64,000 nt of DNA, taken from positions 106,093 through 170,092 of the forward strand of contig NZ_SGWZ01000008.1 in assembly GCF_004216755.1 (NCBI RefSeq). The letters are read 5' to 3'. Below the pieces are notes generated by a model, which was not told the origin of the DNA, made no database searches, and worked only from the letters and a program-made list of their open reading frames with translations. The position numbers were made by a program, and so were the translations under genes. This DNA comes from Kerstersia gyiorum. Lineage in GTDB: Bacteria > Pseudomonadota > Gammaproteobacteria > Burkholderiales > Burkholderiaceae_B. Below are positions 44,197 through 53,912 of this stretch, piece by piece. How positions within the stretch are numbered: position 1 is the stretch's first letter; every line of letters begins with the position of its first letter.

Positions 44197-45294
44197 ATGC
44201 AACAACACCCGAATGTCGTCATCGTCGGTGCAGGTCCGGCGGGACTGACCGCAGCCAATATCCTGAGTCAGCACGGTTGGCCCATCACTGTCATAGAAGC
44301 CGATGCCACACCCACCAGCCGCGATCAAGGTGGTTCCCTGGACCTGCATCCTGACGACGGACAACTGGCCTTGGCGAAAGCAGGATTGCTTCAGGAATTC
44401 TTGTCTCTCGCGCGTCATGAGGACCAGGAAAGCCGGGATGTTGATGCAGTCTCGGGAAAAGTAATGCAGGTCGAGATCCCGGAACCAGGCACCGGCAACC
44501 GGCCGGAAATCGACCGTGTAGTCTTGCGTCAGCTCCTGCTGCAGCGCCTGGACACTGGTGCGATCCTATGGGATTCCCCTGTGCAGGGCATATCCGATCG
44601 CCCGGATGGACGTTATGACATCCACTTTTCACACTGCACGCGGGGTCCCTTCGACATCGTTATTGGGGCCGATGGCGCGTGGTCACGCGTGCGTACCGCT
44701 TTGTCCGACGTGCGGCCGAGTTACACCGGCGTGACCTTCATGGAGTTATGGCTGCACGATGTGGATAGGCGCCACCCGGCGCTTGCCGACCTGGTCGGTC
44801 ACGGCACACTGTTTTAGCTCCATGGCGAAGCGGGGATTTTTGCCCAGCGCAATGGCGAAGCCACGATCCGGGTTTATGCCGTGTTCAAGACAACTACCGA
44901 AGAAACCGAGCGCACCGATCAAACGCTGGCCGGCATCAGCACTGCCGATATTGTGAAACGCTTCGATGGATGGGCATCTTCCCTCCTTACGCTGATCACG
45001 GATGCGGATCGCATCGTGGCCCCACGACCAATCAACGCGTTGCCGGCCGATTTCCGTTGGCCACATCGACGAGGACTCACGCTGATCGGTGATGCAGCGC
45101 ACGTGATGCCGCCGCTAGGTGAAGGCGTGAACACGGCCATGCTCGATGCTGCCAAACTGGCGGAAGCACTGGTTTCGACGCCACATTGGGATGAAGCGAT
45201 CAGCGCCTGCGAGGAATCCATGCGGCAGCGAGTCGCTCCTATCGCTGCGCGCTGTATCGACGAGTTTGCCCAGTGGTTCTCGATTAGCGGGTGA
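44197..45294 (+). pseudogene. TetX-like FAD-dependent monooxygenase interrupted by an amber codon
   Basis: The frame starts MQQHPNVVIVGAGPAGLTAA (Rossmann FAD site) behind AGGA, has the DRVVLRQLLLQRL segment and IGADGAWSRVR, then meets TAG at 44,815-44,817 (codon 207). The same frame continues without another stop through LTLIGDAAHVMPPLGEGVNTAM, the second FAD motif, to 45,294, about 365 codons in all. One base change explains the break. The family hydroxylates aromatic or tetracycline-like substrates. It may be a dead gene, a suppressed amber, or a sequencing error. Confidence 0.85.
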
Positions 45295-45374
45295 ACTGAC
45301 TAGGGTTTCGTAGACATCCAACTTCCGCTTTGGGTCATTATCTGCCGGTGACCAGCCCCCACCGTTGCAAAAGC

Positions 45375-45412
45375 CCCCTGTATTGCACACGCCAACGTGC
45401 TCAATACAGGGG
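45375..45412 (-). terminator. Hairpin after the chromosomal efflux operon
   Basis: CCCCTGTATTG and CAATACAGGGG are perfect 11-base arms with a 16-base middle that also partly pairs. On the minus strand it is followed by GGGCTTTTGC, about 100 bases beyond the outer-membrane gene stop. The T-run is short, so confidence is moderate. Confidence 0.5.
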
Positions 45413-45509
45413 CGGTAGTATCTCAAAATCTGTCAGGGGGGAATTAGGCGCTGGTCGTTTTGCCTGCTGCGGCAGGTTGATTGGCTTCAAGGTCTAGTAC
45501 TGTGCCCGG

Positions 45510-46928
45510 TTATCCGTCCCCCAGCGCTTTGTATAAGGCAATCCCTGCGCGCAGCTGCGCCAATTGGCTGAGGGCCAGCGCATCGCGTGCCTGGTTCAGG
45601 CTGCGTTGCGCCACCAGTACCGGCAGGTAGGCGCTCAAGCCGCGTGCGTAGAGTCGAGTTGCCTGTTCCAGGGTTTGTTGGCTGTCGGTCACGGCGTTCT
45701 GCAGTGCGGCTTGCCGCTGGCGTTCGCTGTTCCAGTGGGTCAAGGCGTCTTCCACGTCGCGCAGCGCCGAACGTACGTCCCGCTCGTAAATGCGCAGCAC
45801 GGCGTGGGCGTTGGCCTCTGCCGCCGTTACACCTGCGTGCGCGCGGCCGGCGTCGTAGAGGGATTGGCTGCCCTGTATCGCCGTCGACCATGCCAGGCTG
45901 GCGCCCGAGAACAGGTCGTGGATGAGGCTGGCGGTAGTGCTCAGCCCCAAGGGAATGCGAAACGTGGGGAAGCGCTCGGCCTGCGCCACGCCGATCTGCG
46001 CGGTAGCGGCGGCCAGGCGCCGTTCGTCTGCGCGCAGGTCAGGGCGTTGGCGAATGACGTCCGAAGGCAGTGATAACGGCAATTCGGCAGGCATGGGCAA
46101 GACCGGCGTGGGCGTGGCGAGGGCGACATGCCAGTCGCCCGGAAACCCGCCTGTCAGCACGCCGATGGCATGGCTGAAACGGGCGATGTCCGCTTCCAGT
46201 AAGGGCGGTTGTGCCTCGGCCGCTGCGCGTTCGGCACGGGCCTGGGTGGCGTCGGCCAGCGTGCCCAGGCCGCTGCGGTGCGCCTGTTCGGCCAGGCGCT
46301 CGGCTTCGGCCAGTGCGCGGATGTTGTCTTGTGCAATGGTCAGGCGCAGCTGCGCGGCGCGCAGCCCGGCGTAATGAGACACCAGCTCGGCCACCAGGCT
46401 CACTTGCAGCGCACGCTGGTCTTCTGCCAGCGCCTGGATGCCGGCGTCAGCGGCTTCGACCGCGCGGCGCGTTCCGCCGAATAGATCCAGTTCCCAACTG
46501 GCATCGAAACCCAGGCGCCAGGATCTAGTCTGTCCGCCGGGCGGCGGGCTGAGTGCCTTGCTGCCGCGTATGGCTGAGCCGGCAGCGCCGGCCGAGACCT
46601 CAGGCATGGCTGCAGAGGCGATCTGCTCACGCTCGGCGCGTGCCTGGCGCAGGCGTGCCAGGGCGATGTCCAGATCCTGGTTGTGAGCCAGGGCCTGCTC
46701 GACCAGGCGATCCAGCAAGGGATCCTGGAAGGCGCGCCACCAGGTGCGCATACCATCATGGTTGTCATTGGATGTGGCGGCGTCGGCCTCGATCCAGTGC
46801 GCGGGCACGTCCAGCGTCGGTGCGTGGTAGTCCGGGCCCACGGTGGTGCAGCCCATCAGGACGGCCAGTAACGAGGCCAGCAAAGCCGGCCGAAGGTGCG
46901 GTTGCGTGTCGGGAATAGGAATATGCAT
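45510..46928 (-). CDS. Chromosomal outer-membrane efflux factor (NodT-type lipoprotein)
   Basis: The 472-residue protein has a lipoprotein signal ending LMGC, then TTVGPDYHAPTLDVPAHW, and two OEP repeats. It is the last gene of the FUSC-DUF1656-HlyD-OMF operon and lies 10 bases after the HlyD stop. The ICE1 protein at 7,329-8,816 has the same layout, with a longer C-terminal tail. Together they form an envelope-spanning pump. Confidence 0.92.
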   Translation of the reverse strand: MHIPIPDTQPHLRPALLASLLAVLMGCTTVGPDYHAPTLDVPAHWIEADAATSNDNHDGMRTWWRAFQDPLLDRLVEQALAHNQDLDIALARLRQARAEREQIASAAMPEVSAGAAGSAIRGSKALSPPPGGQTRSWRLGFDASWELDLFGGTRRAVEAADAGIQALAEDQRALQVSLVAELVSHYAGLRAAQLRLTIAQDNIRALAEAERLAEQAHRSGLGTLADATQARAERAAAEAQPPLLEADIARFSHAIGVLTGGFPGDWHVALATPTPVLPMPAELPLSLPSDVIRQRPDLRADERRLAAATAQIGVAQAERFPTFRIPLGLSTTASLIHDLFSGASLAWSTAIQGSQSLYDAGRAHAGVTAAEANAHAVLRIYERDVRSALRDVEDALTHWNSERQRQAALQNAVTDSQQTLEQATRLYARGLSAYLPVLVAQRSLNQARDALALSQLAQLRAGIALYKALGDG

Positions 46929-46938
46929 GGATTTGTTC

Positions 46939-47868
46939 TCACATCCAGCGGTGCAGCAGCGAGATCAGCCGGCCTTGGGGCACCGGCGTGTCTGAGGTTG
47001 GCGTGACTTCAATGCTGCCGGTCATGCCAGCCGCCAGCACGAGTTCTTGCGGAACATGCTCGAACTCGACGAGCACTGGAATACGCTGCGCCAGCCGGAC
47101 CCAACTGAAGCTGGGTTCTACGTTAGGCAGGCCTTGCGCGTCGGCCTGTTGGTTGCTGTCGGTGACGCCTCGCCCGATGCTGGCCACCCGCCCTGACAAT
47201 AACTGGTCGAACGCCATCAGGCGGATCTGCGCCGTCGCGCCAGGCTGGATGTCGCGCAGTTTTGTTTCTTCGAAATATCCGGTAATCCAGAAACTGTGGG
47301 CGTCGATCAGTGCAAGGTTGGGCTGGCCCGCCATGGCGTAGTCGCCCTTGTTCAACCGCAAGCGTGTGACGTAGCCGTCGGTCGGTGCGCGTAGTTCGGT
47401 GTGCGCAAGATCCAGCTTCGCCCTGTCCACAGCGACCTGTGCGCTGCGCAGGTCGGCATGGGCGATGGCCATCGCCTGATTCGCCCGCTGTATGTCCTCG
47501 GCGGGGACCACGTTTTCCATGCCGCGGCGGCGCCGCGCTTCCGCCGTTTTCTGGCGCAAGGACACTTCTGCCGCCGCCAACTGCGCCTCGGCCTGCGCTA
47601 AGGCCAGCGCAAAGCTGGCCTTGTCGATGCGGTACAGCAGGTCGCCCTGTTTGACGTATTGATCGTCAGTGACCGAGACCTCGGCGACGGTGCCTGACAC
47701 TTCGGGAGCGATGCGTACGATCTGAGCGCTGACACGGCCATCGCGGGTCCAGGGAGCGACAACATAGGCGCGCCACAGCGTGCTGACCAGAAACCCGGCG
47801 GCCACGACCACTGCGAGGGTAAGTCCTGCACGCAGCAGGAGCTTGGCGGGAAATAAGCGTTCAGACAT
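46939..47868 (-). CDS. Chromosomal HlyD/AaeA-type periplasmic adaptor
   Basis: The 309-residue protein starts MSERLFPAKLLLRAGLTLAV, with an anchor helix, WTRDGRVSAQIVRIAPEVSG, an alpha-hairpin and LRAPTDGYVTRLRLNKGDYA. The start matches the ICE copy (309 residues), and its 8-base overlap with the DUF1656 gene is conserved in both operons. A frame to 47889 adds 7 residues without support. Confidence 0.92.
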   Translation of the reverse strand: MSERLFPAKLLLRAGLTLAVVVAAGFLVSTLWRAYVVAPWTRDGRVSAQIVRIAPEVSGTVAEVSVTDDQYVKQGDLLYRIDKASFALALAQAEAQLAAAEVSLRQKTAEARRRRGMENVVPAEDIQRANQAMAIAHADLRSAQVAVDRAKLDLAHTELRAPTDGYVTRLRLNKGDYAMAGQPNLALIDAHSFWITGYFEETKLRDIQPGATAQIRLMAFDQLLSGRVASIGRGVTDSNQQADAQGLPNVEPSFSWVRLAQRIPVLVEFEHVPQELVLAAGMTGSIEVTPTSDTPVPQGRLISLLHRWM

Positions 47869-48055
47869 AAAGCACCAACAGGGAAACAAGGCAAAGAGAA
47901 ATGGCGAATTCGAACAGGCCCGGATGCCACACCCAGCGCAGCATTCCGCAACGCGCCAGCATGAAGCGAAGGCCCAGATAAAGCGGCAGGGTCAGGCAGG
48001 CGTAGACAAAGAACGGCGGCAGGTAGATGCCGGCTAACGAGAACTCACTGAACAT
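47861..48055 (-). CDS. Chromosomal DUF1656 (AaeX-like) protein
   Basis: The 64-residue protein MFSEFSLAGIYLPPFFVYA has two membrane helices and is about 80% identical by eye to the ICE copy at 9,748-9,942. It overlaps the FUSC gene by 11 bases. AaeX-like proteins accompany AaeB pumps; their precise role is unknown. Confidence 0.88.
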   Translation of the reverse strand: MFSEFSLAGIYLPPFFVYACLTLPLYLGLRFMLARCGMLRWVWHPGLFEFAISLCLVSLLVLYV

Positions 48056-50180
48056 GGGTGTGGCTTCCAGGGGGATGTGTCATGTCGTTGGCGTGGCGTT
48101 CGAGCAGCGTGGCGATGTCGAGCAACACGGCGGTCACGCGCCGGGTATCATCCGTTGCGACGTCGGGCTGAGCCGACAAACGCGCCAAAGCGGTTGCCGC
48201 GCGGCGGGCATGGCGTGCGGCCTGAGCGGGATCTCCCGCGCGCAAGCGCATATGGCGCAGTGTGCGTGCCACCACTCGCAGCCACTCAGCGTCCTGGGGA
48301 GGCAGGTGCAGCCAGCCGCGCAGGCGAAGGACTTCCCGGCCCAGGTGCAGGCTGGTCAGCGCCTGGGCGATGGCGCGCTCCATCGTCTGTGGCTGCGTCC
48401 TGAGCAAGCCCCCGAGTTGCGCGATGCGGTGTTGCTGACGCCATTGCCAGGCGGGTGCATCGGCGGGCTCGCCGCGCAAGGTACCCAGCGCCGTATGGCG
48501 GATACGCTGGCGCAAGCGCGTGATATCGCGCGTCACCTTGCGTGGCAGTATGATCCTGAAGCCCAGCAGCGTGAAACACGTCGCCAGGATCCAGGCCACG
48601 GCGCCATTGAGGAACAGCGCAAAGTCGTAGCGCATCGGATTGTCCGCCGCCGCCAGCGTCGTGAACGCGACCAGATAGGCTATGCCGGCCAGTGCATATC
48701 GCGGCATCGTCGTGGCGTAGACGCCGGGCAGCCAGAACAGGCTCAGGGTCACCAGCAGCAGAGGCAGGCCCGAGACATGCGGCAACACGATGAAGGTGCA
48801 CAGGAAGGCCATCGCCACGGCAACCACCGTACCCTTGATGAATTCGATTGCTCCCTGCTCCGGATGCGGAGCAGTGGATAGCAGCGCACATGCCGCCGCC
48901 AGGCCTGCCAGCATCATGTTGCCATCCGTCCAGCCGGTTGCGAACCAGAAGGCTCCTCCCATCAACACGGTCAACAGGGCGCGCAGGCCATTCTGGAAAG
49001 CCGCCACTGTGTCGCGGTGGAATGGCACGGACACGCGCGCCGGTGTCGGCCTGGGCTGGTGGAATTGCTGGATGCCTGCGAGGGCTTGCAGGTAATCGTC
49101 GAGCTGCTCGATCAAGCGATCTCCCGCGATCATCAGCGCGGCCTGCCCGGCGGCGTCGTCCATTGAGGTGGCAGTGAGCACGTCCACAAGCCGGGCGCGC
49201 AGGTCGGTCAGAAGCCGGATGGCACGTGTCCTCGCGGCCGGGCCGGGTTCCTGCCCCAACGCCTGACCGACCTCCCGCCATGCCAGCTCCCAGTCCGGCT
49301 GTAACGCTCTCAGTACAGCGAGGCTGGCGCTTTGCCCGTGCAGGGGAGGTGCACCGCCCACAAGAGAGGAAAACAAGGACACCATTGTTTGCCGTACTGT
49401 GCCGGCACGCAGGGCCAGGTCGGCAGACTCAGCCTTGCCCAGCGCCAGCAGGTCGTCCACGCCATAGACCTCGGTGATGAGAGAGCGCCGTGCGGCATCG
49501 AGGGGCTTGGCATCTGGTCCGTGGCTACCTTGAATGGCCTGGTGATGCGTCGCCAGCACGCCCGCCGTGGCCGCCGCAAGGCGGTCAAGCACAGCGGCCA
49601 GACGGCTGTGCACGCTGCGGCTGCTGAACAGGGCCGAGACCAGCGCCAGGCAAACCACGCCGATCATCACGGATGCCCCGCGTCCCATTACTTGGTCGAA
49701 GGTGCGTTCAGGATGCTGCATGGCGCCGTAGGCCGCCAGGCCCACGGTATAGCCTGCCAGTGTGGCACCATAGGCCCGGAAATGGCGCAGCAGCGTCATG
49801 CCTACCACGCAGATGCCCAACCACACACCGAACCCGAGCAGGAACAACCAGGGCATTTGGCCGAAGGCGCTCATCAGTACGCAAGCCGCCAGCATGCCGG
49901 TCAACGTGCCCAGCACCCGCCATACTCCTTTGCCGATCACGCCGCCCTGGACGGGGTTGATGACGAGCAACACGCTGGAAGCTGCGGCATAGGGCGCGTG
50001 CAGTTCCAGCAGATAAGCCGCCACCAAGGCCAGGCAAGCGGCCAGGATAGAACGCATTACATAGGCCGCGCGTGGTGTCGTCAGATCGAGATAAGGCAGT
50101 CCGCGCGCCAACCCCTCCCGCAACCGGGAAAGGCGCGCAGAGACGCCTGAATCCGCGTCAGACACGTTCGCTGAATGCAC
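48045..50180 (-). CDS. Chromosomal FUSC-family (AaeB/fusaric-acid type) efflux pump
   Basis: The 711-residue protein has the two FUSC membrane bundles (about 38-180 and 390-520) and a soluble C-terminus. Strongly conserved segments with ICE1 include LDLTTPRAAYVMRSILAA and EVYGVDDLLALGKAESADLA. The pump would export aromatic or fusaric-like acids by family knowledge. The inverted repeat 12 bases upstream is shared with the ICE operon. Confidence 0.92.
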   Translation of the reverse strand: MHSANVSDADSGVSARLSRLREGLARGLPYLDLTTPRAAYVMRSILAACLALVAAYLLELHAPYAAASSVLLVINPVQGGVIGKGVWRVLGTLTGMLAACVLMSAFGQMPWLFLLGFGVWLGICVVGMTLLRHFRAYGATLAGYTVGLAAYGAMQHPERTFDQVMGRGASVMIGVVCLALVSALFSSRSVHSRLAAVLDRLAAATAGVLATHHQAIQGSHGPDAKPLDAARRSLITEVYGVDDLLALGKAESADLALRAGTVRQTMVSLFSSLVGGAPPLHGQSASLAVLRALQPDWELAWREVGQALGQEPGPAARTRAIRLLTDLRARLVDVLTATSMDDAAGQAALMIAGDRLIEQLDDYLQALAGIQQFHQPRPTPARVSVPFHRDTVAAFQNGLRALLTVLMGGAFWFATGWTDGNMMLAGLAAACALLSTAPHPEQGAIEFIKGTVVAVAMAFLCTFIVLPHVSGLPLLLVTLSLFWLPGVYATTMPRYALAGIAYLVAFTTLAAADNPMRYDFALFLNGAVAWILATCFTLLGFRIILPRKVTRDITRLRQRIRHTALGTLRGEPADAPAWQWRQQHRIAQLGGLLRTQPQTMERAIAQALTSLHLGREVLRLRGWLHLPPQDAEWLRVVARTLRHMRLRAGDPAQAARHARRAATALARLSAQPDVATDDTRRVTAVLLDIATLLERHANDMTHPPGSHTHVQ

Positions 50181-50192
50181 GATGCAACCCTT

Positions 50193-50220
50193 CTGCAGTG
50201 ATCAATACACATCACTGTAG
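50193..50220 (-). promoter_or_regulatory. Inverted repeat upstream of the chromosomal FUSC operon
   Basis: CTGCAGTGA and TCACTGTAG, 10 bases apart, pair at eight of nine positions and match the ICE element at 12,083-12,110 in sequence, spacing and distance to the FUSC start. The likely ligand is the upstream LysR protein. Confidence 0.6.
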
Positions 50221-50300
50221 GCAGGCTAAATCGTTCCGAAAAGTGAATTTATTGCAATCGGATGGATGCACCATACGCATGCATAGGTATGGGCACGCCG

Positions 50301-51233
50301 CTATGGCTTGGCGCGTTTTGCTGCCTGCGCCTGGTTTTCATTGCAGAGCATATGAATGGTCTTCCGCAGCCATTGGTGGGCCGGGTCGCTATCCAGGCGT
50401 GGGTGCCACGCCTGTGTCAGCAATACCGTTTCCAGCGGCGTCGGCAGGTCGAACAGGCGAATGCCCAGGCCTGCAGACAGCGCGGTACTGGCGAGATGCC
50501 GGGGCAAGGGCAGCAGCAAGTCTGAATCCTGCAATGCGAACAACGCGGTATAGGGATTGGATACCACCAGGGCGACATGCTGGCGTAGCCCCTGCGCTTC
50601 CAGCGCGGCATCGAGAGGCCCGGTGGTCTTGCCGCGTCGTGATACGTTGATGTGCTCCCAGCGCGTGAGGCGTTCGAGCGTGATTTCTTCGTCGAAAATA
50701 GGATGGTTGGTACGCGCGACGCCCACGAACGCCGTGGTGAACAGGGACTGTACGCGAATCTCTGGTCCCAGTTTGCGCGAGGCGCTGATGAACAGGTCGA
50801 TACGGCCACTGCGCAGCGCTTCTTCGTCCACGTCGTCCTCTTCTGGCGAAAAGCGCAGCATTGCACGTGGCATTTCTCGCGCCATTGCATCCAGGAGATG
50901 GCCCAGATGGATGCTGACGAACTCATCGGTGGCGCGCACGTTGAAACGTCGATCCAGCGATTTCAGGTCGGTCTCGGCATCGGAGGCGAACACCTGCGAG
51001 GCCTGTGCGACCGCCAGCCGCACCTGCTCCCGCATGGCCAGCGCCTTGGGCGTGGGGATGAGCTTGCGGCCGACCTGGATGAACACCGGATCACCCAGCG
51101 CCTCTCGAATGCGGCTCAATGTGCGGCTCATCGCCGGCGCACTCAGATGCATGCGGCGAGCGGCGCCGATAACACTACCTTCGTCCAGCAGCGCATCCAA
51201 CGCCAACAGAAGATTGAGATCGGGACGTGGCAT
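50301..51233 (-). CDS. LysR regulator of the chromosomal FUSC operon
   Basis: The 310-residue protein MPRPDLNLLLALDALLDEGS has an N-terminal HTH and an effector domain. The ATG at 51233 aligns with that of the ICE paralogue. It lies upstream and in the same direction as the pump operon, with 120 bases between, containing the shared inverted repeat and a 23-base identical block. Confidence 0.9.
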   Translation of the reverse strand: MPRPDLNLLLALDALLDEGSVIGAARRMHLSAPAMSRTLSRIREALGDPVFIQVGRKLIPTPKALAMREQVRLAVAQASQVFASDAETDLKSLDRRFNVRATDEFVSIHLGHLLDAMAREMPRAMLRFSPEEDDVDEEALRSGRIDLFISASRKLGPEIRVQSLFTTAFVGVARTNHPIFDEEITLERLTRWEHINVSRRGKTTGPLDAALEAQGLRQHVALVVSNPYTALFALQDSDLLLPLPRHLASTALSAGLGIRLFDLPTPLETVLLTQAWHPRLDSDPAHQWLRKTIHMLCNENQAQAAKRAKP

Positions 51234-51385
51234 GGCTGCCCCCTTTTTTAGGTTTACCTTTTTGCAATCATAGGTTCTTTTGAATATCGGTACAAACATG
51301 AAAGAGCAGGGCGAATCGACGGCTTGGCATCACGTGCAGGGCACATTGCGCTCCACTTGGAGTAGTGGTCGTGAAATTGCGGTGG

Positions 51386-52000
51386 TCAGGCAGCTGGGAG
51401 GTTCTGGCCTTGCCTTATGCTGAGCCCGATCAATGCCTCGTAGGGTTCTTGCTGCCCCGCCGGCAGGACGGGCTGCAAAGCGGCGCGGCGCTTTTCGACA
51501 TCAAACAGGCTTTCTATCATCCAGCCCACCAGATAGAGCGCAGCCAGGCAACCGCCGGCCGTTGCGATGTTGCCTTGGCATATCAGGGGCTGGTCCACCG
51601 GCTCCAACCCCAGGTCTTGCAAGCTGGCGCGTGCCTCAGGATGTGTGGTGGCTCGACCGCCGGCAAGCAGCCCTAGCCGTTCAAGGATGAAAGCGCCGGC
51701 GCAGATGGAGCCTATGATCTGCCGAGAAGGATCGAGCTGGAAGGATGGCAGGAAATCCGGGTCGGCAAGCGCAGCTGGTATGCCCTGCTTGCCGCTGGCA
51801 AACAACACGGCATCGGCGTGATTGGCGTCGGACAGGGAGCCATGCGCCGTCACGCAAAGACCATGCGCCGATTGCAAGTGGGCGTGGGATGCCAGAATGC
51901 GCACGCGCCAGTCCTGGTTGTTGCGGCCCAGTATGTCCCACATCAGGAAAAGGTCGATATCGGTGAATTGGTCGAATGCGACCAGTGCGATTTCTTTCAT
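51386..52000 (-). CDS. DJ-1/PfpI-family protein
   Basis: The 204-residue protein has the class I glutamine-amidotransferase-like fold of DJ-1/PfpI: EIALVAFDQFTDIDLFLMWD at the start and the nucleophile elbow GSICAGAFIL with its Cys near residue 100. Members are stress-response hydratases, chaperone-like proteins or isonitrile hydratases. It is divergent from a TetR gene, and a perfect palindrome lies between them, so it is likely the TetR target. Confidence 0.88.
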   Translation of the reverse strand: MKEIALVAFDQFTDIDLFLMWDILGRNNQDWRVRILASHAHLQSAHGLCVTAHGSLSDANHADAVLFASGKQGIPAALADPDFLPSFQLDPSRQIIGSICAGAFILERLGLLAGGRATTHPEARASLQDLGLEPVDQPLICQGNIATAGGCLAALYLVGWMIESLFDVEKRRAALQPVLPAGQQEPYEALIGLSIRQGQNLPAA

Positions 52001-52084
52001 TGCGGATTCCGGGGAAAATGCGGCTGCTTTGCTGAAAGGCAGCGGCGGTCTATGCTAGGAGCTTGCAGCGTATCAACCCGGATC

Positions 52085-52109
52085 GCACCATACACAGCCT
52101 GTATGGTGC
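52085..52109. promoter_or_regulatory. TetR operator between the DJ-1 and TetR genes
   Basis: GCACCATACA, CAGCC, TGTATGGTGC has perfect 10-base arms. The right arm ends exactly one base before the TetR ATG, taking the place where a ribosome site would be. Confidence 0.75.
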
Positions 52110-52667
52110 ATGAATATGACGAAACTGACTCGTAACCACTGGGTCGCGGCTGGCCTGGAAGCGCTTGATCAAGAGGGGCACGCCGGGGTCTCGGCTGACA
52201 ACCTGGCTCGCCGTTTGAATGTCACCCGTGGGTCGTTCTATCACCATTTCAGCAATCGCGCAGACTTCCTGCGTGCCTTGCTGTACAGGTGGGAAGAGGA
52301 CTACACCGAACGGATGCTCGCCTATGCAGCGCAGGGGCGCAGTGCCCCAGAAACCCTCATGCGCTATTTGAGCATTGCCGCCGAGAAGCAGCCGGAACGG
52401 GAGGTTGCCATCCGGGCGTGGGCCTTGGTCGACCCGCTGGTGGCCGAGTTTCAGCAGCGAGTCGACGCGGCCCGCCTGGCATTTGCGGTCAAGACCAGCC
52501 GTCAATGGGGGCGCACGCCGGGCCAGGCGGAAATCATCGGCCAGGCGGCCCATCTGTGCCTGATTGGTGGTCAGCAGGCAGGGATGCGGCGTGACGCCAA
52601 CCGCTTCAATGGCTTCCTGCAGGATGCGTTTGCCATTTTCAAGGACACCCTTGTTCCGCGAGCCTGA
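52110..52667 (+). CDS. TetR-family regulator
   Basis: The 185-residue protein has an N-terminal HTH (WVAAGLEALDQEGHAGVSAD, then LARRLNVTRGSFYHHFSNRADFL) and a ligand domain. It abuts the palindrome at 52,085-52,109 and is divergent from the DJ-1-like gene. No Shine-Dalgarno sequence precedes the ATG; a second ATG is two codons on, so the mRNA may be nearly leaderless. Confidence 0.88.
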   Translation: MNMTKLTRNHWVAAGLEALDQEGHAGVSADNLARRLNVTRGSFYHHFSNRADFLRALLYRWEEDYTERMLAYAAQGRSAPETLMRYLSIAAEKQPEREVAIRAWALVDPLVAEFQQRVDAARLAFAVKTSRQWGRTPGQAEIIGQAAHLCLIGGQQAGMRRDANRFNGFLQDAFAIFKDTLVPRA

Positions 52668-52708
52668 GACAATACGGTCGCCTTCGCAATGCGGAGTACA
52701 GGCCTGGG

Positions 52709-53740
52709 ATGCGCATGGATAGGCCATGCGCTCAAGCCCAAGGGGTGCAGTTTAGGGAAACCTGTGCGGATAGCCCCCTTGCACGGACATCTTCCATAAC
52801 CAGATTTACCCTGTCCGACTTCGATGAGTTGGGCGTGCGTGCGGGTTTTCGCTACGACCTGCCTGGTTACGTCGGCCCCACCAGCAGCGTGGAGCATCTT
52901 TGCATCGCGGAAGGTCGTGTCCAGGAGTACAGCATCCGGCCAGGCGTCAAGCTCGTGCTGTCAGACATCGTGTCCCATCACCAGTACGTGGCGGCGGCTG
53001 CATCAACCCCGCAGTTTTCCGCCATTGTCATGTTGCAAGGCCGCGCCCTGGCCCAGCTGGATGCCAATGAGGCAACCAGGTTGGTGGCGCAAGGCGGTGT
53101 CAGTATCGCTTGCCGCGATGCGATCGCCTTGGCAGCATTGCATCCGGCCGGGCAACGGCTGCGCAGTCTCAATATTTCTTTCAATCCTGCGGATGCGGCA
53201 GCGGATACGCCGTTGGCCGATGCCGTCTCCAAGGTCATGAGCGCGCGCGGAGGACGCTTGCAGCGATGGGGGGTGCCTGCCCATCTTTTGCAATCCATAG
53301 AGCCTTTGATGCAAAGTGCATGGCAGGGCACCATGCACAGCCTGCTGCTGGAGGGGGTGAGCCTGCAAGTGCTGGCCCATGCATTGGCGGGATGCGCCCA
53401 GGCACCTGCTCGGGCGACAAGGATTTCGGCACGAGACCGGCAACGGCTGGAGCAGGTGCGCGAACGTCTCCACAGTGCGCCGGGTGCCGATTACACGCTG
53501 GCCGAACTGGCTGAACTGGCCTGCATGAGCCCCAGCACACTGCGCGTCAAATTCCAGGCTGTCTATCGCCGATCGGTCTTCGGCTGGTTGCGCGAGCGAA
53601 GGCTGGAGGTTGCCCGCGATTATCTGTCACAGGGATGGAGTGTGCAGCAAGCGGCGCATTTCGTGGGCTATCGGCATGCCACGAACTTCGCCACGGCGTT
53701 TCGTCAACGCTATGGCATTGCGCCCAGCGAGTCGAACTGA
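52709..53740 (+). CDS. AraC-family regulator
   Basis: The 343-residue protein has a variable N-terminal half and the C-terminal double HTH at about 245-340 (YTLAELAELACMSPSTLRVKF, then WSVQQAAHFVGYRHATNFATAF and FRQRYGIAPSE). The layout resembles PchR-type regulators of siderophore genes, and a Bcr-type MFS gene follows in the same direction. The inducer is unknown. Confidence 0.88.
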   Translation: MRMDRPCAQAQGVQFRETCADSPLARTSSITRFTLSDFDELGVRAGFRYDLPGYVGPTSSVEHLCIAEGRVQEYSIRPGVKLVLSDIVSHHQYVAAAASTPQFSAIVMLQGRALAQLDANEATRLVAQGGVSIACRDAIALAALHPAGQRLRSLNISFNPADAAADTPLADAVSKVMSARGGRLQRWGVPAHLLQSIEPLMQSAWQGTMHSLLLEGVSLQVLAHALAGCAQAPARATRISARDRQRLEQVRERLHSAPGADYTLAELAELACMSPSTLRVKFQAVYRRSVFGWLRERRLEVARDYLSQGWSVQQAAHFVGYRHATNFATAFRQRYGIAPSESN

Positions 53741-53912
53741 AGGTCTAGGTGCCAGGCCGTTCCCTCCCGGCCAGTTTCGTCATTGCACAAAGGTTTCCAG
53801 GCATCTGGCATAGCCCCATGGCCCCGGTTTGCGGCACGATGAGGGCTTCGTCCCTTTGCTGGTTCCTTGGTTAGCCCCATTGCTGGGTCATTCATTCAGG
53901 CGCAACAAGACC

